25,143 nt of DNA from assembly GCA_014084085.1 (NCBI GenBank), contig NPFB01000154.1:199791-224933 (forward strand), read 5' to 3'. This document shows, in pieces, positions 24,675 through 25,143 of the stretch. Position 1 is the stretch's first letter. Each line of letters starts with the position of its first letter. The notes beneath the pieces were generated by a model. The model saw only the letters and a list, made by a program, of their open reading frames with translations, was not told the origin of the DNA and searched no databases. A program made the position numbers and the translations under genes. This DNA is from Hondaea fermentalgiana. Its lineage: Eukaryota > Sar > Bigyra > Thraustochytrida > Thraustochytriidae.

Positions 24675-24754
24675 GCGTGTCTTGACGTGTCTTGGCGTGT
24701 CTTGGCGTGTCTTGGCTTGGCGCAGCGTGTCTTGGCTTGGCGCAGCGTGGCCTG
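24675..24754 (+). repeat. 10-bp register tandem repeat
   Basis: Eight consecutive decamers in exact 10-base register. Four read GCGTGTCTTG, one differs at its first base, two read GCTTGGCGCA and the last reads GCGTGGCCTG. The 20-bp composite GCGTGTCTTG-GCTTGGCGCA occurs twice in a row (24705-24724 and 24725-24744). Confidence 0.92.
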
Positions 24755-24820
24755 ACTCGGCGTGCATTGTCGCTCGAACCGAGCAGACGATTGGTCGAAT
24801 CCACATCCCTACTCAACGCA

Positions 24821-24847
24821 ACGCGACGCGACGCGACGCGACGCGAC
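24821..24847. repeat. (ACGCG)n microsatellite
   Basis: More than five ACGCG units, CpG-dense. Confidence 0.92.
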
Positions 24848-25143
24848 TCACGCACGTCGAGCTCTACTGGCCGGGCCTGTGCTGCGCAGCGCACGCCCCG
24901 ACGCAGCACTCGACCCCTGCAGGACGCGTGGCGCCTTGCTTTCTCTCGCCGAGCGCGACGCCATTCCTTTCCATCTCATTGCATTCCATCCCATCCCATC
25001 CCGGTCCTCTCCTCTCGCTCCCTCCGCGCCTCGAGCGCGGCAGGCGAGGGCGGCCCCGCGTCGGCCCTCCGGCCCCGCGCGGCAGCTCCTCGCCGCCCCC
25101 GCTGCCGGCACCGGCCCGGCCAGGCGCAGGCGCAGGCGCCGCC

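Larger units (their letters stand above)
20397..25143. other. 4.7-kb gene-poor, repeat-rich GC region
   Basis: No gene is supported. Many overlapping open frames of 60-490 residues exist on both strands, as expected from the GC content. Their products are Ala/Arg/Pro/Ser/Gly-rich with no domain, and several start only at GTG or similar. A pyrimidine-rich 3'UTR of the kinase probably occupies the first 150-250 bases. Less GC-rich islands at about 21060-21230 and 21780-21930 could hold promoters or non-coding RNA, but I see no specific RNA family. The last 150 bases are extremely GC-rich and may lead into a gene beyond the window. Confidence 0.65.

Noticed and set aside
24765..24800. tRNA B-box-like sequences (GGTCGAATCC, and GGTTCGAGC on the minus strand)
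   Set aside because: No matching A box, anticodon arm or acceptor stem could be built on either strand.

Overview
This window looks like nuclear DNA from a GC-rich protist with few introns. It holds five long, uninterrupted protein-coding genes that each belong to a clearly eukaryotic family: an EDRF1-like TPR protein, a PHS-type phosphate transporter, FANCD2, an ankyrin/WW/kinesin-like fusion and a GRK-like kinase. The genes are separated by long, GC-rich spacers packed with microsatellites. A stramenopile, most like a thraustochytrid (Labyrinthulomycetes), fits best. That placement is inferred from gene style and composition, not from a phylogenetic marker. Several open frames can be extended upstream only through GTG or TTG codons; I start each gene at the first in-frame ATG instead.

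Layout. 1-1042: repeat-rich leader or promoter of the first gene. 1043-4708 (+): EDRF1-like protein. 4709-4903: short spacer between convergent genes, holding an 18-bp tandem repeat. 4904-6595 (-): phosphate:H+ symporter-like MFS transporter. 6596-7118: divergent spacer and presumed shared promoter. 7119-11906 (+): FANCD2. 11809-about 12188: tandem duplication of the last FANCD2 codons plus 3'UTR, the second copy being decayed. 12631-15582 (+): ankyrin-WW protein ending in a degenerate kinesin motor. 15583-18149: 2.6 kb of microsatellites, two uninterrupted polypurine tracts and a palindrome. 18150-20396 (+): RGS-kinase protein with a CaaX end. 20397-25143: 4.7 kb with no convincing gene but many repeats and one striking nested palindrome.

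The genes do not form one pathway. FANCD2 implies a Fanconi/interstrand-crosslink repair branch. The GRK-like kinase implies receptor-linked signalling at a membrane. The transporter handles phosphate or a related anion. The most notable points are family members that have lost hallmark residues: FANCD2 has no lysine at the position aligned with the ubiquitinated lysine, the transporter lacks two conserved aspartates of the proton path while keeping the phosphate-binding residues, and the kinesin-like domain keeps its P-loop but lacks recognisable switch motifs and microtubule-binding elements. All family comparisons were made from memory, without database searches.
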